Of a stretch of DNA of 27,868 bases, positions 7,711 to 15,763 are shown piece after piece. Both the position numbers and the translations under genes were made by a program. The notes beneath the pieces are model-generated. The model was not told where the DNA came from, searched no databases, and saw only the letters and a list, made by a program, of their open reading frames with translations. The DNA lies in the IMG/VR virus record IMGVR_UViG_3300021197_001017, positions 1 to 27,868 of that record. One strand, given 5' to 3'. The stretch comes from a virus. The first letter of the stretch is position 1. Every line of letters begins with the position of its first letter.

Positions 7711-9654
7711 ATGAAAAAACTACCAACACTATATCAAGACTTCATCCATTTGTCCCGCTACTCACGCTGGTTACCAGAAGAAAATCGCAGAGAGACATGG
7801 GATGAAACCGTAAGTAGATACTTTGATTTCTTCGTGGACCATCTATCCACAAAGCATGATTACAAAGTTTCTGCCAAGCAAAGAAAAGAATTAGAAGAAG
7901 CAGTTCTCAATCTGGAGATCATGCCGTCCATGCGAGCATTGATGACCGCAGGAGAAGCACTCAAGAGAGATCATGTTGCAGGATATAATTGTTCATATGT
8001 TGCCGTCAATAGACTTCGAGCGTTTGATGAAATTCTATACGTTCTCATGTGTGGAACCGGTGTCGGTTTCTCAGTAGAACGTGCAGAAGTTGATCAACTC
8101 CCGACAATCGCAGAAGAGTTCCATGAGACCGACACTACGATTGTCGTTGCTGACTCTAAAGTTGGTTGGTCCAAGTCATATAAAGAATTGGTTTCACTTC
8201 TTGTGAATGGTCAAATTCCTAAGTGGGATGTAAGTAAAGTTCGTGCTGCTGGAGCAAGACTAAAGACCTTTGGTGGTCGTGCTTCTGGACCTGCACCACT
8301 CCTCGATCTTTTCGAGTTCACAGTAAATACTTTTAAGAAAGCAGCGGGACGGCGACTCACGACCATCGAATGTCATGATATTGTTTGCAAGATTGCAGAA
8401 ATCGTCGTCGTTGGCGGAGTCCGCCGTTCTGCTCTTATCTCATTGTCCTCTCTTATGGATGACCGTATGCGTGATGCAAAGTCTGGTCAGTGGTGGATGA
8501 CAGAACCACAACGTGCATTGGCAAATAACTCTGCGGTGTATAATGGTGGTCCCACTGAGATTGGTACGTTCATGAAAGAGTGGATGTCTCTTTACGAATC
8601 CAAGAGTGGTGAACGTGGTATCTTTAATCGTTCAAGTGCAAAGAACCAATGTAAAAAGGTTGCACAAGATCGAGGAGAGGGACATGTCCATCGAGATCCA
8701 GATCATCGATTCGGAACTAACCCATGCTCTGAAATTCTTCTTCGTGATGCAGAATTTTGTAATCTAACAGAGATCGTTGTCCGCGAAGATGATACCGTCG
8801 AGTCGCTCAAGAGAAAGATTAGACTTGCAACTATTCTTGGTACATGGCAGTCTACTCTTACAGACTTCCGCTATCTTTCTTCTGTATGGAAGAAGAACTG
8901 TGAAGAAGAAAGACTTCTTGGGGTATCGTTGACTGGTATCATGGACTGTGAAACCACCCGCTGTACTGATAAACTAGAATTTAGACTAGACGAAATGCGT
9001 CGAGTGTGTGTTGATACCAATAAAGAATTCGCCAAGAAGATTGGCATTCCGCAGTCTGCTGCTACAACTTGTGTGAAACCTTCTGGTACTGTTTCACAAC
9101 TTGTTGATGCTGCATCTGGTATCCATGCTCGACACAATAATTATTATATCCGAACAGTTCGTGCAGACAACAAAGATCCTCTTTGTTCTTTTATGAAGGA
9201 TAAGGGATTCTACAATGAACCGGATGTAATGAAACCTGATAATGTAACTGTATTTTCATTCCCAACCAAGTCTCCTGCCGGGTGTGTCACTAGAAGTGAT
9301 ATGACTGCAATCGAGCAACTTGAGTTGTGGTTGATTTATCAGCGACATTGGTGCGAACACAAACCATCTGTCACCATCTCAGTTAAAGAACATGAGTGGA
9401 TGGAAGTTGGTGCGTGGGTTTGGAAGCACCTAGAAGAAATTTCTGGTATCTCGTTCCTTCCGTTTTCTGATCATGTCTATAAGCAGGCACCGTATCAGGA
9501 CATCGATGAAGAGACATACATAAGAGAACTAGAAAAATTACCCCAGAGCGTAAACTGGGAAGAGTTAGCAAACTATGAGAAGGAAGACAATACTTCAGGA
9601 ACCCAGACATATGCATGTAGTGGTGATTCGTGTGAAGTAGTAGATCTTACCTGA
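7711..9654 (+). CDS. nrdJ: Class II (adenosylcobalamin-dependent) ribonucleotide reductase, monomeric type
   Basis: Reduces ribonucleotides to deoxyribonucleotides with vitamin B12 coenzyme, oxygen-independently. In the 647-residue protein the redox cysteine is Cys94 (GYNCSY). The thiyl-radical cysteine is Cys339 in NPCSEI and the partner is Cys350 in EFCNLTE. The spacing of 11 between the last two is the same as in the Lactobacillus leichmannii enzyme. The C-terminal reducing pair Cys636/Cys641 (CSGDSC) keeps the CX4C spacing of that family. No separate small subunit gene follows, consistent with class II. B12 must come from the host or environment. It works with ThyX to supply dNTPs, as is typical of marine phages. 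Confidence 0.93.
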   Translation: MKKLPTLYQDFIHLSRYSRWLPEENRRETWDETVSRYFDFFVDHLSTKHDYKVSAKQRKELEEAVLNLEIMPSMRALMTAGEALKRDHVAGYNCSYVAVNRLRAFDEILYVLMCGTGVGFSVERAEVDQLPTIAEEFHETDTTIVVADSKVGWSKSYKELVSLLVNGQIPKWDVSKVRAAGARLKTFGGRASGPAPLLDLFEFTVNTFKKAAGRRLTTIECHDIVCKIAEIVVVGGVRRSALISLSSLMDDRMRDAKSGQWWMTEPQRALANNSAVYNGGPTEIGTFMKEWMSLYESKSGERGIFNRSSAKNQCKKVAQDRGEGHVHRDPDHRFGTNPCSEILLRDAEFCNLTEIVVREDDTVESLKRKIRLATILGTWQSTLTDFRYLSSVWKKNCEEERLLGVSLTGIMDCETTRCTDKLEFRLDEMRRVCVDTNKEFAKKIGIPQSAATTCVKPSGTVSQLVDAASGIHARHNNYYIRTVRADNKDPLCSFMKDKGFYNEPDVMKPDNVTVFSFPTKSPAGCVTRSDMTAIEQLELWLIYQRHWCEHKPSVTISVKEHEWMEVGAWVWKHLEEISGISFLPFSDHVYKQAPYQDIDEETYIRELEKLPQSVNWEELANYEKEDNTSGTQTYACSGDSCEVVDLT

Positions 9655-9675
9655 CCCATCTTAAGGAGAATAAAG

Positions 9676-10716
9676 ATGAATAAAATTAGTGCTATCCTAT
9701 TACCATTTGTTTTCGGCGGAGTTGCCGTTGCAAGTGAACCAACACCAGAAGCGTATGAACTTATTTTCAACAACGTCCAAGAGGACGCTGCGACACATAG
9801 TTCGCTTCGTGGACCCAGACCAATGGCAATCACTGTCGATGGTCTACTCCAAACTGGTTGGTCTTACAGCAATGGTGGCAACACCGATGCTGTTTATGGG
9901 TTTGATGTATATCGTGCAAGACTAGGACTTAAGGGTCGTCTTGGTGAAGATACATCATTCCGTCTAAATGGCGAATGGACTCCCGGAAGTGAATTTGAAC
10001 TTCTAGAAGCATTCGTTGATTACCGTGGTTTTGATTTCGCTGATGTTCGCGTTGGTCAGTTTGTTTCTACTTTCTACAGTGGATTTGTTGCAAACCCTGC
10101 CGACCTTACTACGCAGACCTATAGCATCACTGCTCAAACTTTTGGGCAGGGATATGGTCAGGGTATCGAACTTTCCCGTTCGTTCGGAGAGATCGAATTC
10201 AGTGCGTTTTACAACAACGGTTTTGATAACCTAACTGGTGTTTCCAACGGCGACTATGCCGCAGGTTTCCACGCAGGTTTTGATGTATGTGAAGGATTCT
10301 CTCTCGGTGGTGGTTATGCCTACATCGAAGGTCCAACTCAATACATGAGTTATACTCTTGATACTACAGTTACGCTCGATGAGTTTTCACTCAACGCAGC
10401 ATGGATCTCGGATGATAGAATGGATGGTTGGGAAAACTACTCGCTAGTTACAACTGCTTCATTCAATCTCAGTGATCAATCACAACTGTTTGGTCAGTAT
10501 GAGTACGGAAACCTTGGAGGTTTCGCTGGTGGTAAACTCAACGTAGGAACCATCGGTCTTAATTATGATTTGACCAGCAATGTCAAGTGGACCAATTCGG
10601 TTGGTTACGCTTTCGATGACATCGCTGCTGGTTTCGATACCGCTGACACTGGTTGGAATGCCGGTGCAGGTCAAGGTGAATATGTGGTGCGTAGTTTCAT
10701 CACAATTAGTTTCTGA
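9676..10716 (+). CDS. Outer-membrane porin (phosphate-selective porin O/P-like)
   Basis: A 346-residue secreted beta-barrel protein. The N-terminus is a Sec signal peptide (Lys3, then a hydrophobic run to about residue 18, with AVA before Ser20 as the likely cleavage site). The mature part alternates short amphipathic strands and ends in Phe (SFITISF), the usual outer-membrane assembly signal. The stretch YRARLGLKGRLGEDTSFRLN, then ELLEAFVDYRGFDFADVRVG and QFVSTF, is characteristic of the OprP/OprO porin group. The ribosome site AAGGAG precedes ATG 9676 by nine bases. It follows nrdJ by 21 bases and precedes a small membrane protein and a terminator. A porin in a T4-like phage is unusual. Possible roles are nutrient uptake during infection or masking of the phage receptor. 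Confidence 0.85.
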   Translation: MNKISAILLPFVFGGVAVASEPTPEAYELIFNNVQEDAATHSSLRGPRPMAITVDGLLQTGWSYSNGGNTDAVYGFDVYRARLGLKGRLGEDTSFRLNGEWTPGSEFELLEAFVDYRGFDFADVRVGQFVSTFYSGFVANPADLTTQTYSITAQTFGQGYGQGIELSRSFGEIEFSAFYNNGFDNLTGVSNGDYAAGFHAGFDVCEGFSLGGGYAYIEGPTQYMSYTLDTTVTLDEFSLNAAWISDDRMDGWENYSLVTTASFNLSDQSQLFGQYEYGNLGGFAGGKLNVGTIGLNYDLTSNVKWTNSVGYAFDDIAAGFDTADTGWNAGAGQGEYVVRSFITISF

Positions 10717-10734
10717 ACATAAAGGAGAAATATT

Positions 10735-10944
10735 ATGTCTACTAAGAAAACGTGTGTAAATCCATGTCCCGTGACTGGTGATTGTGATAAGGATGTTGTT
10801 ACCCGAACTTTGGGTAAGATTGGCGTATGCCGCAGCATGATGATTACTCTTGCCCTCCTCCCATTCTCATGGGCAGGCGTGGTTTGGGTTGCCGCTTCGG
10901 TCAAGTCCCTCTGGGATGCTGCGACCGTTGCAGTCGGTTCCTGA
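10735..10944 (+). CDS. Small single-pass membrane protein after the porin
   Basis: A 69-residue protein with a Cys-containing polar N-terminus (Cys7, Cys11, Cys17, Cys32) and one hydrophobic segment (about residues 35-55, MMITLALLPFSWAGVVWVAA). There is no signal-peptidase site. A clear AAGGAG ribosome site lies nine bases before ATG 10735, and the gene follows the porin by 18 bases in the same transcript, ending just before the terminator at 10975. I do not recognise the family. It could assist or accompany the porin, or be an inner-membrane effector. That is inferred only from adjacency. Confidence 0.7.
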   Translation: MSTKKTCVNPCPVTGDCDKDVVTRTLGKIGVCRSMMITLALLPFSWAGVVWVAASVKSLWDAATVAVGS

Positions 10945-10974
10945 GAACCAAAAACTAAATACGAGACGCAATCA

Positions 10975-11001
10975 CCCCGGTCAAGGAAGACCGGGGTTTT
11001 T
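10975..11001 (+). terminator. Rho-independent terminator closing the + strand operon
   Basis: A perfect 8-bp stem CCCCGGTC / GACCGGGG (10975-10982 with 10989-10996) with a 6-base AAGGAA loop is followed by five T. It ends the replication-metabolism-porin transcript and lies two bases before the late promoter of the RuvC gene. Confidence 0.92.
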
Positions 11002-11002
11002 G

Positions 11003-11010
11003 CATAAATA
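11003..11010 (+). promoter_or_regulatory. T4-type late promoter for the RuvC-like gene
   Basis: CATAAATA matches the T4 late -10 element TATAAATA at seven of eight bases. If transcription starts about six bases after it, as in T4, the first base is the A of ATG 11016. The message would then be leaderless; no ribosome site is visible. Confidence 0.75.
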
Positions 11011-11015
11011 CTTAC

Positions 11016-11594
11016 ATGGCAATAGCAGGTATTGATTATTCTTTATGTGGACCTTGTATCTGTATCTTTGATGGAACAGTCAAGGAGACGTTTGGTATAC
11101 ACAGGTGTTCTTTTTACTTTCTTACAAATGTAAAGAAACATGCAAAAGTATATGAAGGTATAATCTACGGAGAGATGTTTGATGACTATAACCATGAGTG
11201 TCAAAGATATGAAACTATATCTGACTGGGCAGTTGACAAAGTTTTAGGTTGTGATCAGGTTGGACTCGAAGGGTATGCATACGGCGCATCCGGTCGCTCC
11301 ATCTTCCAGATCGCAGAGAACTGTGGATTGTTAAAATATAAATTGTATCAAGCAGGGAAACCAATTTCGGTCCTGACTCCAACGACTGTAAAGAAACACG
11401 GCACAGGCAAAGGTAATGCGTCTAAGGACTTGATGGTGAAGTCCTTTGACAAGGATACTGGCATGAATTTGAAACATACCATTACTCCTGATAGAACAAA
11501 AATCGGCAACCCCGTTTCCGACATTGCCGACTCTTATTATATTTGTTCTTTGTTACACAAGAATCTTAGAGCGATTTCGGACGAACTCGCCTGA
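11016..11594 (+). CDS. RuvC-like Holliday junction resolvase
   Basis: Cuts four-way DNA junctions so that branched phage DNA can be packaged; it takes the role of endonuclease VII (gp49) in T4. The 192-residue protein has the RNase H-fold acidic set of RuvC: Asp7 (GIDYS), Glu85 (GLEGYAYG), Asp169 and Asp172 (SDIADSYY). The FQIAENCGLLKYKL segment after Glu85 and TPTTVKKHGTGKGNASKD are typical of the phage RuvC group. It is a single-gene unit between a terminator and the convergent late operon. It has no ribosome site and starts directly at the predicted late transcript start. Its 3' end overlaps the opposing gene at 11566 by 29 bases. Confidence 0.88.
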   Translation: MAIAGIDYSLCGPCICIFDGTVKETFGIHRCSFYFLTNVKKHAKVYEGIIYGEMFDDYNHECQRYETISDWAVDKVLGCDQVGLEGYAYGASGRSIFQIAENCGLLKYKLYQAGKPISVLTPTTVKKHGTGKGNASKDLMVKSFDKDTGMNLKHTITPDRTKIGNPVSDIADSYYICSLLHKNLRAISDELA

Positions 11595-11802
11595 ACTCTC
11601 TCCAGACGAAGTATCCTGCGATGCTGCACAGACTCAACCACAACATTAAATTTGTTGGGTCAAATATTGACATTTGTAAAGAAGTAGTATCGACCGGGAC
11701 CGTTTCGGATTCAGGTGTGGAGGGCACTGTGGTGGAAATGATTTTATTCCCAGTTGCTTTACAACTTACAAGAAACGGTAACATAATTAAAAACTTTTTC
11801 AT
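11566..11802 (-). CDS. Small lipoprotein with C-terminal membrane segment (possible spanin-like lysis protein)
   Basis: A 78-residue envelope protein. The N-terminus MKKFLIMLPFLVSC is a lipoprotein signal with lipobox LVSC (Cys14). After a Ser/Thr/Pro-rich linker there is one membrane helix (about 51-67, NLMLWLSLCSIAGYFVW) and a basic tail (REFRRVRPKSL). It overlaps the upstream three-helix membrane gene by four bases, and the pair ends the leftward late operon. Lipoproteins of this size near a holin candidate are often outer-membrane spanins, but the C-terminal helix is not the usual layout, so function is open. Its 3' end overlaps the convergent RuvC gene. Confidence 0.7.
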   Translation of the reverse strand: MKKFLIMLPFLVSCKATGNKIISTTVPSTPESETVPVDTTSLQMSIFDPTNLMLWLSLCSIAGYFVWREFRRVRPKSL

Positions 11803-12251
11803 CTAGACTTTCCTACTGCTGCACCGAAGTAAAACCCGACAATGGTAACAAGGATTTGCCTGTTCTCCGTGGTGAAAAGATATCCATCAACAGGAACAAA
11901 TGTAGTGTCCTCGTATGTACCAAACAACCCAAAGAAATCTAAGAAGTGTGGTTTGTTTTCTACCAATTCAACTACGGTTGGGACCGAGAAGAATGGAAGA
12001 ATAAACGGTGCGATAATTGTTCCGAATAGAATACAAAGAACAATAAATCGACGAACCACTTTACCGGCATCGCTACCGACTCGCTGGATTGCCTGATTGT
12101 GTGATTCGTTATTTGCCTTGTTCGCTTGGAGTAATCTATTAAATCGCTCTTGTTCGTTTTGTCTTTTTTCTGCAAGGGACTTAAAGATAAAACCAGTAAC
12201 GCTACCACCAACCAAAGATAAAAATTCTGTTGTTAGTAATCCTTCAATCAT
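11799..12251 (-). CDS. Three-helix membrane protein, holin-like candidate
   Basis: A 150-residue protein with three hydrophobic segments: about 10-26 (weak, Gly-rich), 67-88 (RRFIVLCILFGTIIAPFILPFF) and 132-147 (ILVTIVGFYFGAAVG). Between the first and second is a charged, Gln/Asn-rich helical stretch (EKRQNEQERFNRLLQANKAN). This layout resembles three-transmembrane holins of the gene-transfer-agent type. The comparison is of architecture, not sequence. It overlaps the genes on both sides by four bases. Together with the downstream lipoprotein it may form a lysis pair at the end of the late operon. No endolysin is seen nearby, so the assignment is tentative. Confidence 0.6.
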   Translation of the reverse strand: MIEGLLTTEFLSLVGGSVTGFIFKSLAEKRQNEQERFNRLLQANKANNESHNQAIQRVGSDAGKVVRRFIVLCILFGTIIAPFILPFFSVPTVVELVENKPHFLDFFGLFGTYEDTTFVPVDGYLFTTENRQILVTIVGFYFGAAVGKSR

Positions 12252-12688
12252 GACTTGTTGTGTCTCAGTCTACCGTCGTTTTGTCTGCGACGAAGAAAGA
12301 CAACTTCTCCTGTTTCTTCGTTCCGGATGACAACTGGTTTAGATGGGTTTCGTAAAGAAAATCTTTTGATCTCATTCCCCAGTTCAGAGTTCTCATCGAT
12401 ATATTTGTTCCATCTAGCACCACGAACTTTCCCTGCTTTTAGTTTTTCAAACTGCTCGACAGAAACACTAAATGCTTTACCTTCGTATTTGTCTAGTTCT
12501 TTTTTCTTCTTCTTTTTGGGAAGTGGTTTGTCTAACCCAGCAACCTTATTAAACGAACCGTTTGTGTCAACTCCACCCTGTGCGATAGAAGCACCTCCAG
12601 CATTTGCCGGTGCGTCCTCTGTGAAGTATAATTCAAATACTCCCGATTGTTTTTGTGTATTCTGTTTTAATTCTTCAAACGATTTCAT
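12248..12688 (-). CDS. Late-operon protein with lysine tract and capsid-targeting-like N-terminus
   Basis: A 146-residue basic protein of unknown function. It begins MKSFEELKQ, like several other proteins of this operon that resemble T4 internal-protein leaders, but I see no clear (I/L)xE cleavage site after it. A Gly/Asn-rich part, then a lysine tract (PKKKKKK near residue 60), precede a basic C-terminal half with RGARWNKYIDENS and VVFLRRRQNDGRLRHNKS. AGGAGA lies eight bases before ATG 12688, and the start overlaps the stop of the upstream gene by one base (TAATG). A virion or internal protein is plausible given operon and charge. Confidence 0.7.
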   Translation of the reverse strand: MKSFEELKQNTQKQSGVFELYFTEDAPANAGGASIAQGGVDTNGSFNKVAGLDKPLPKKKKKKELDKYEGKAFSVSVEQFEKLKAGKVRGARWNKYIDENSELGNEIKRFSLRNPSKPVVIRNEETGEVVFLRRRQNDGRLRHNKS

Positions 12689-13065
12689 TATAGTCTCCTG
12701 AGTATCTGTATAACCTTTGTGTCCATAGGGACTCGCACATATGCTTCATCGTCTGGGAGGTAACTTAGATAAACCAAAAATGTTTTAACCAGTGGTTTAA
12801 ATTTATCTTCCATGCGAAAGAAAAGCATTTTGGTCGCTGCTTCCATCTCAAAGACATTATAAAAGATGATGATGTGATTCAGTATTAATCGTTCTTTGAG
12901 TTCTCCGGTTGATAAGTATCTACCAAACAGACGCTTGATATATTTGATTCGGTTTATGTCCTCTTCAAATTCTTCTCTTCCTGAGCAAGAAGGATTTTTG
13001 TAATTTTGCATTGCATACTCTTGGAATGCATCATCATCGAAATCATAATAAATATTGTCTATCAC
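12688..13065 (-). CDS. Conserved T4-like marine phage protein of unknown function
   Basis: A 125-residue protein starting at GTG 13065 (MIDNIYYDFDDDAF), one base after the upstream stop. An open frame reaches further upstream to 13365, but those 100 residues lie in another frame of the neighbouring gene and look non-coding. The protein has an acidic N-terminus and a helical middle (RIKYIKRLFGRY, STGELKERLILNHIIIFYN, VFEMEAATKMLFFRM) that is hydrophobic but not a clear membrane segment. I recall similar proteins near structural genes of cyanophage-like myoviruses, without known role. It overlaps the next gene by one base. A late structural or assembly role is inferred from position. Confidence 0.72.
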   Translation of the reverse strand: MIDNIYYDFDDDAFQEYAMQNYKNPSCSGREEFEEDINRIKYIKRLFGRYLSTGELKERLILNHIIIFYNVFEMEAATKMLFFRMEDKFKPLVKTFLVYLSYLPDDEAYVRVPMDTKVIQILRRL

Positions 13066-13066
13066 A

Positions 13067-13384
13067 TCAGTGTTCTTCCCATTTTGCTTTTGCCTGACCT
13101 TGTTGCATTCGTTTGCCGACTTCCTTTTCAAACGATTTCTGCAAACCGGTTGCCTGTGGGTTACCATCGCTCCCAGCATTAAAATGCTTTTGCATGATCT
13201 TGGTAATATCACCCTGAACATGTGGACCATTACTGATCTTTGCGATCTCCTCTGCGGCAGAATCGGCATGTGAACTGAACTCGTCTGGTAGTGTTGGTTC
13301 ACCAGCGATAACATTTCTCGCTGCATCAATAACTCCCTTGAGGTTGTTACTGGTCGAATTGTCAAATGAATTTGGTACTGTCAT
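13067..13384 (-). CDS. Small late-operon protein of unknown function
   Basis: A 105-residue polar protein (MTVPNSFDNSTSNNLKG...) with an Ala/Asp/Glu-rich middle and a Lys/Gln-rich end (GLQKSFEKEVGKRMQQGQ). There is no known motif. It has its own late promoter (13406-13413), an AGGAGA ribosome site at 13391-13396 and a start overlapping the stop of the large fusion gene by ATGA, so it can be made from the long operon or from its own message. The late promoter suggests a virion or assembly protein required in higher amount than the fusion enzyme upstream. Confidence 0.75.
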   Translation of the reverse strand: MTVPNSFDNSTSNNLKGVIDAARNVIAGEPTLPDEFSSHADSAAEEIAKISNGPHVQGDITKIMQKHFNAGSDGNPQATGLQKSFEKEVGKRMQQGQAKAKWEEH

Positions 13385-15621
13385 TGTTTATCTCCTGTAC
13401 TAAAGTATTTATGTGCGATTTCATTCAATTCACCCGGAGTCATTTTCTTAAAACGACTCACGATTTCATCTGTTCCCTCTTCAGGAGGAGAATCAAAATT
13501 AATATCTTCCTCGGTGGCATCACGTTTTGCCATCTTGGTTGCGGTGCCGTACATCACCGACTTATAATCAGAACCGTAGCGTTTCTTGAAGTCCTTCGCT
13601 CGCTTCTTCATACCCTTTATGTATTTCTCTTTTTTATCTTTCTCACCCTTAGTGAGAGTTCTTTCTTCAAGTTCCTGCATATAAACTTCGTTGGTATGAA
13701 CCACTACGTTGTTTTCTTTCATAAACTCGTTACCGAGGAGGGAAGGATATACATTTGAACTGCGATCAGATAAAGAGAACTTTACATTTTCAAAAGTTTT
13801 TCGACCGATCTTCATGTCCATCTCTACCACATATCGTTCTTCAAATTTACCACCACCCATGTTTATCTCTACAGTGTCAACCACTGGACGTTTAAACTTG
13901 GTGCTGTCGAAAACAAACCGGACTGTTCCTTTGCTTTCTTTTATTTCTCTTGCATCAACGACAGAATATGATGAGTTACCAGAATCAACTCTAGTTTTGA
14001 TTGTACGTCCACCGATCTTGACAGTTTCAACACGACCGACAGTAAATGCCTCTGCCGGTTTAGTGATGAGTAGCGATCTCTCTACAATCTCTCTGACGAG
14101 TTCGTCGCCATCGACAACTCCCTCTTCTTGATCCTCGTCGATATACTTTGTATAATCTTGGGCACCAGAACCGGGAGAAGCGTTCACTTCAATGGCATAT
14201 AGTTTTCCGTCCTTAGAAATCGCATGGTCTACGCCAGCAAGGATAGCACCAGATGCCTTTGCAATTTTCTTTACAAATTTCTTTTCAGATTCAGAGAGGG
14301 AATATGGTTCGCTTTCTGCACCCAACGCCTTGTTGGTTCGGAAGTCTTTCTCTGCCTTGAGTCGTTTCATGGATGCGACGATTTTACCATCCATGACAAT
14401 ACTTCTTACATCTCCATCGATGTCGATCATTTCCTGTACAAGAATATCCTCGCCGCTTTTACGCAGTGATTGTACAACTGATTTGAAAGACTCTTGTGAG
14501 TCAACCTTCGCAACACCGATTCCCTCTGCACCATGAAGTGACTTCACGATGACCGGGAACTTTCCACCGACCTTCTTGTGCGCCCGATCAATCGATGACT
14601 CGTTTGTGATCAACGCGGTTCGTGGGGTATTGATATTTTCTCTTTCAAACAAAACGTGGGTGGCATACTTGTTACCAACCAAGTCGAAAACTTGCTTTGA
14701 ATTTATAACCAAAGTATTGCTACTGTCCAGACCCTCGACTAATGCTCGACCACCTGCGGTCTTCATGGAGGATCCTCGGACAAAAGCAATTGTTTCTTTG
14801 ACATTAATTGTAATGTCTTCGCCCTTCTTGTCAATGTTTTCAATTGTTAGATTATCGCCGTCCACATCTCCAATGTATGCAGTGTCCGCACGAATGACCG
14901 TGGGTTTGTGTCCCAAGTCTTCTACTGCACTGATAAGTTTAGATGTAGTGTCTCCTTTATCATAAGCACTAACGATGAGGAATCGTTTGAGGTTGTCCTT
15001 CTTTGGTTCCTCGGTTTCTTCGTTTAGACCCATCTCTTTCTTCAGAGTATCGAAGAGTTCTTTTGCAACTCTTTTACCAACACCCTTGGGAATTCCTTTC
15101 ATAAAGGAGTCGAAGTCATTGTCAGTAACGGCAGCACGCATTTTCGACGCACTCATTCCACTGACATCGGTTGCGTCGGGATCACGCTCACCGGCACTAA
15201 CGACTTGAAACTTTTTAAGTCCCATTTCATCAACGTAGGGTGCGATGGTTTTCTTGAACTCATCGACCCGATCACCACCGACAACTAGGGTGATGTCGGT
15301 GTAATTTTTCTTTACAAGACTTTCAATTGCGGTGAAAACAGTCTTTGCATTTTTGTCGTTGACAATCCGGGCACGCGGGAAGAACTTCTTGAGAAATTTT
15401 ACTTTATCTTTGGTCTGAAGAGGGTTCTTCTTTTTATCCTGCGTTCGACTGGGGAAAATAAAGGCATCCGCCCCCAGTTTCTTCGCAGTTGATAAGACAG
15501 CATCCACCAATTTACCGTGACCGGTTGTTGGTGGTTGAAACCTACCGAATGTGAGGACAGCAGATTTCTCTTTCTGTCCCCTGAGTAGGGTACGTTCTTT
15601 TAATGAACGATAGTTTATCAT
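13381..15621 (-). CDS. Fusion of nucleotidyltransferase, RimK-type ATP-grasp and retropepsin-like protease domains
   Basis: A 746-residue multidomain protein. Start ATG 15621 has AAGGA five bases upstream; a TTG at 15636 is less likely. Residues 1-18 (MINYRSLKERTL) resemble a capsid-targeting leader with LKE as possible cleavage site. Residues about 20-195 are a cytidylyltransferase-fold domain (GRFQPPTTGH at 26-35; SGMSASKMR at 154-162), as in NMN adenylyltransferases. Residues about 210-500 are a RimK-like ATP-grasp ligase (VIVKSLHGAEGIGV at 357-370; AIEVNASPG at 476-484). Residues about 525-645 resemble the aspartyl-protease-like RimK-associated proteins (VDSGNSS at 545-551; SDRSSNVYPSLLGNEF). 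The end carries a Lys-rich region with SVMYGTATKMAK (688-699), a tail I recall from other phage proteins. A role in NAD metabolism or in amino-acid tagging of proteins is inference. Confidence 0.85.
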   Translation of the reverse strand: MINYRSLKERTLLRGQKEKSAVLTFGRFQPPTTGHGKLVDAVLSTAKKLGADAFIFPSRTQDKKKNPLQTKDKVKFLKKFFPRARIVNDKNAKTVFTAIESLVKKNYTDITLVVGGDRVDEFKKTIAPYVDEMGLKKFQVVSAGERDPDATDVSGMSASKMRAAVTDNDFDSFMKGIPKGVGKRVAKELFDTLKKEMGLNEETEEPKKDNLKRFLIVSAYDKGDTTSKLISAVEDLGHKPTVIRADTAYIGDVDGDNLTIENIDKKGEDITINVKETIAFVRGSSMKTAGGRALVEGLDSSNTLVINSKQVFDLVGNKYATHVLFERENINTPRTALITNESSIDRAHKKVGGKFPVIVKSLHGAEGIGVAKVDSQESFKSVVQSLRKSGEDILVQEMIDIDGDVRSIVMDGKIVASMKRLKAEKDFRTNKALGAESEPYSLSESEKKFVKKIAKASGAILAGVDHAISKDGKLYAIEVNASPGSGAQDYTKYIDEDQEEGVVDGDELVREIVERSLLITKPAEAFTVGRVETVKIGGRTIKTRVDSGNSSYSVVDAREIKESKGTVRFVFDSTKFKRPVVDTVEINMGGGKFEERYVVEMDMKIGRKTFENVKFSLSDRSSNVYPSLLGNEFMKENNVVVHTNEVYMQELEERTLTKGEKDKKEKYIKGMKKRAKDFKKRYGSDYKSVMYGTATKMAKRDATEEDINFDSPPEEGTDEIVSRFKKMTPGELNEIAHKYFSTGDKQ
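13406..13413 (-). promoter_or_regulatory. T4-type late promoter inside the operon
   Basis: On the - strand this reads CATAAATA, followed by CTTTAG, then AGGAGA and ATG 13384. Leader length would be about 16 bases. It lies inside the 3' end of the fusion gene. The arrangement ATAAATACTT ... GGAGATAAACA before the start is almost the same as at 15979-15986. Confidence 0.8.
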
Positions 15622-15752
15622 CAGTCCTTGTTCCAAGGAAAGAATTTACGAACCCAGTACCAGATCTTTCTGCCACTTAAGGCACCAAGACCAAAGACAA
15701 CGATACTGTAAAAAATAGTTCCGAGAATGTTAGCAGTGTCTAAATTTTCCAT
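15621..15752 (-). CDS. 43-residue membrane protein
   Basis: A short gene with a strong ribosome site (GGAGGTGA, four bases before ATG 15752). The product, starting MENLDTANILG, has one hydrophobic helix (about residues 9-24, ILGTIFYSIVVFGLGA) and an aromatic, basic C-terminus (KIWYWVRKFFPWNKD). Its stop overlaps the start of the large fusion gene by one base (TGATG), so the two are coupled. No known family. A small virion, holin-like or membrane-anchoring role is possible but unproven. Confidence 0.7.
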   Translation of the reverse strand: MENLDTANILGTIFYSIVVFGLGALSGRKIWYWVRKFFPWNKD

Positions 15753-15763
15753 AGATCACCTCC

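Noticed and set aside
11842-12330. Two + strand open frames across the holin-like and neighbouring genes
   Set aside because: They oppose overlapping, well-initiated - strand genes and have no ribosome sites or recognisable motifs.
13066-13365. N-terminal extension of the 12688-13065 gene
   Set aside because: These 100 residues lie in another frame of the 105-residue gene and are low-complexity basic shadow sequence; GTG 13065 fits the operon spacing.
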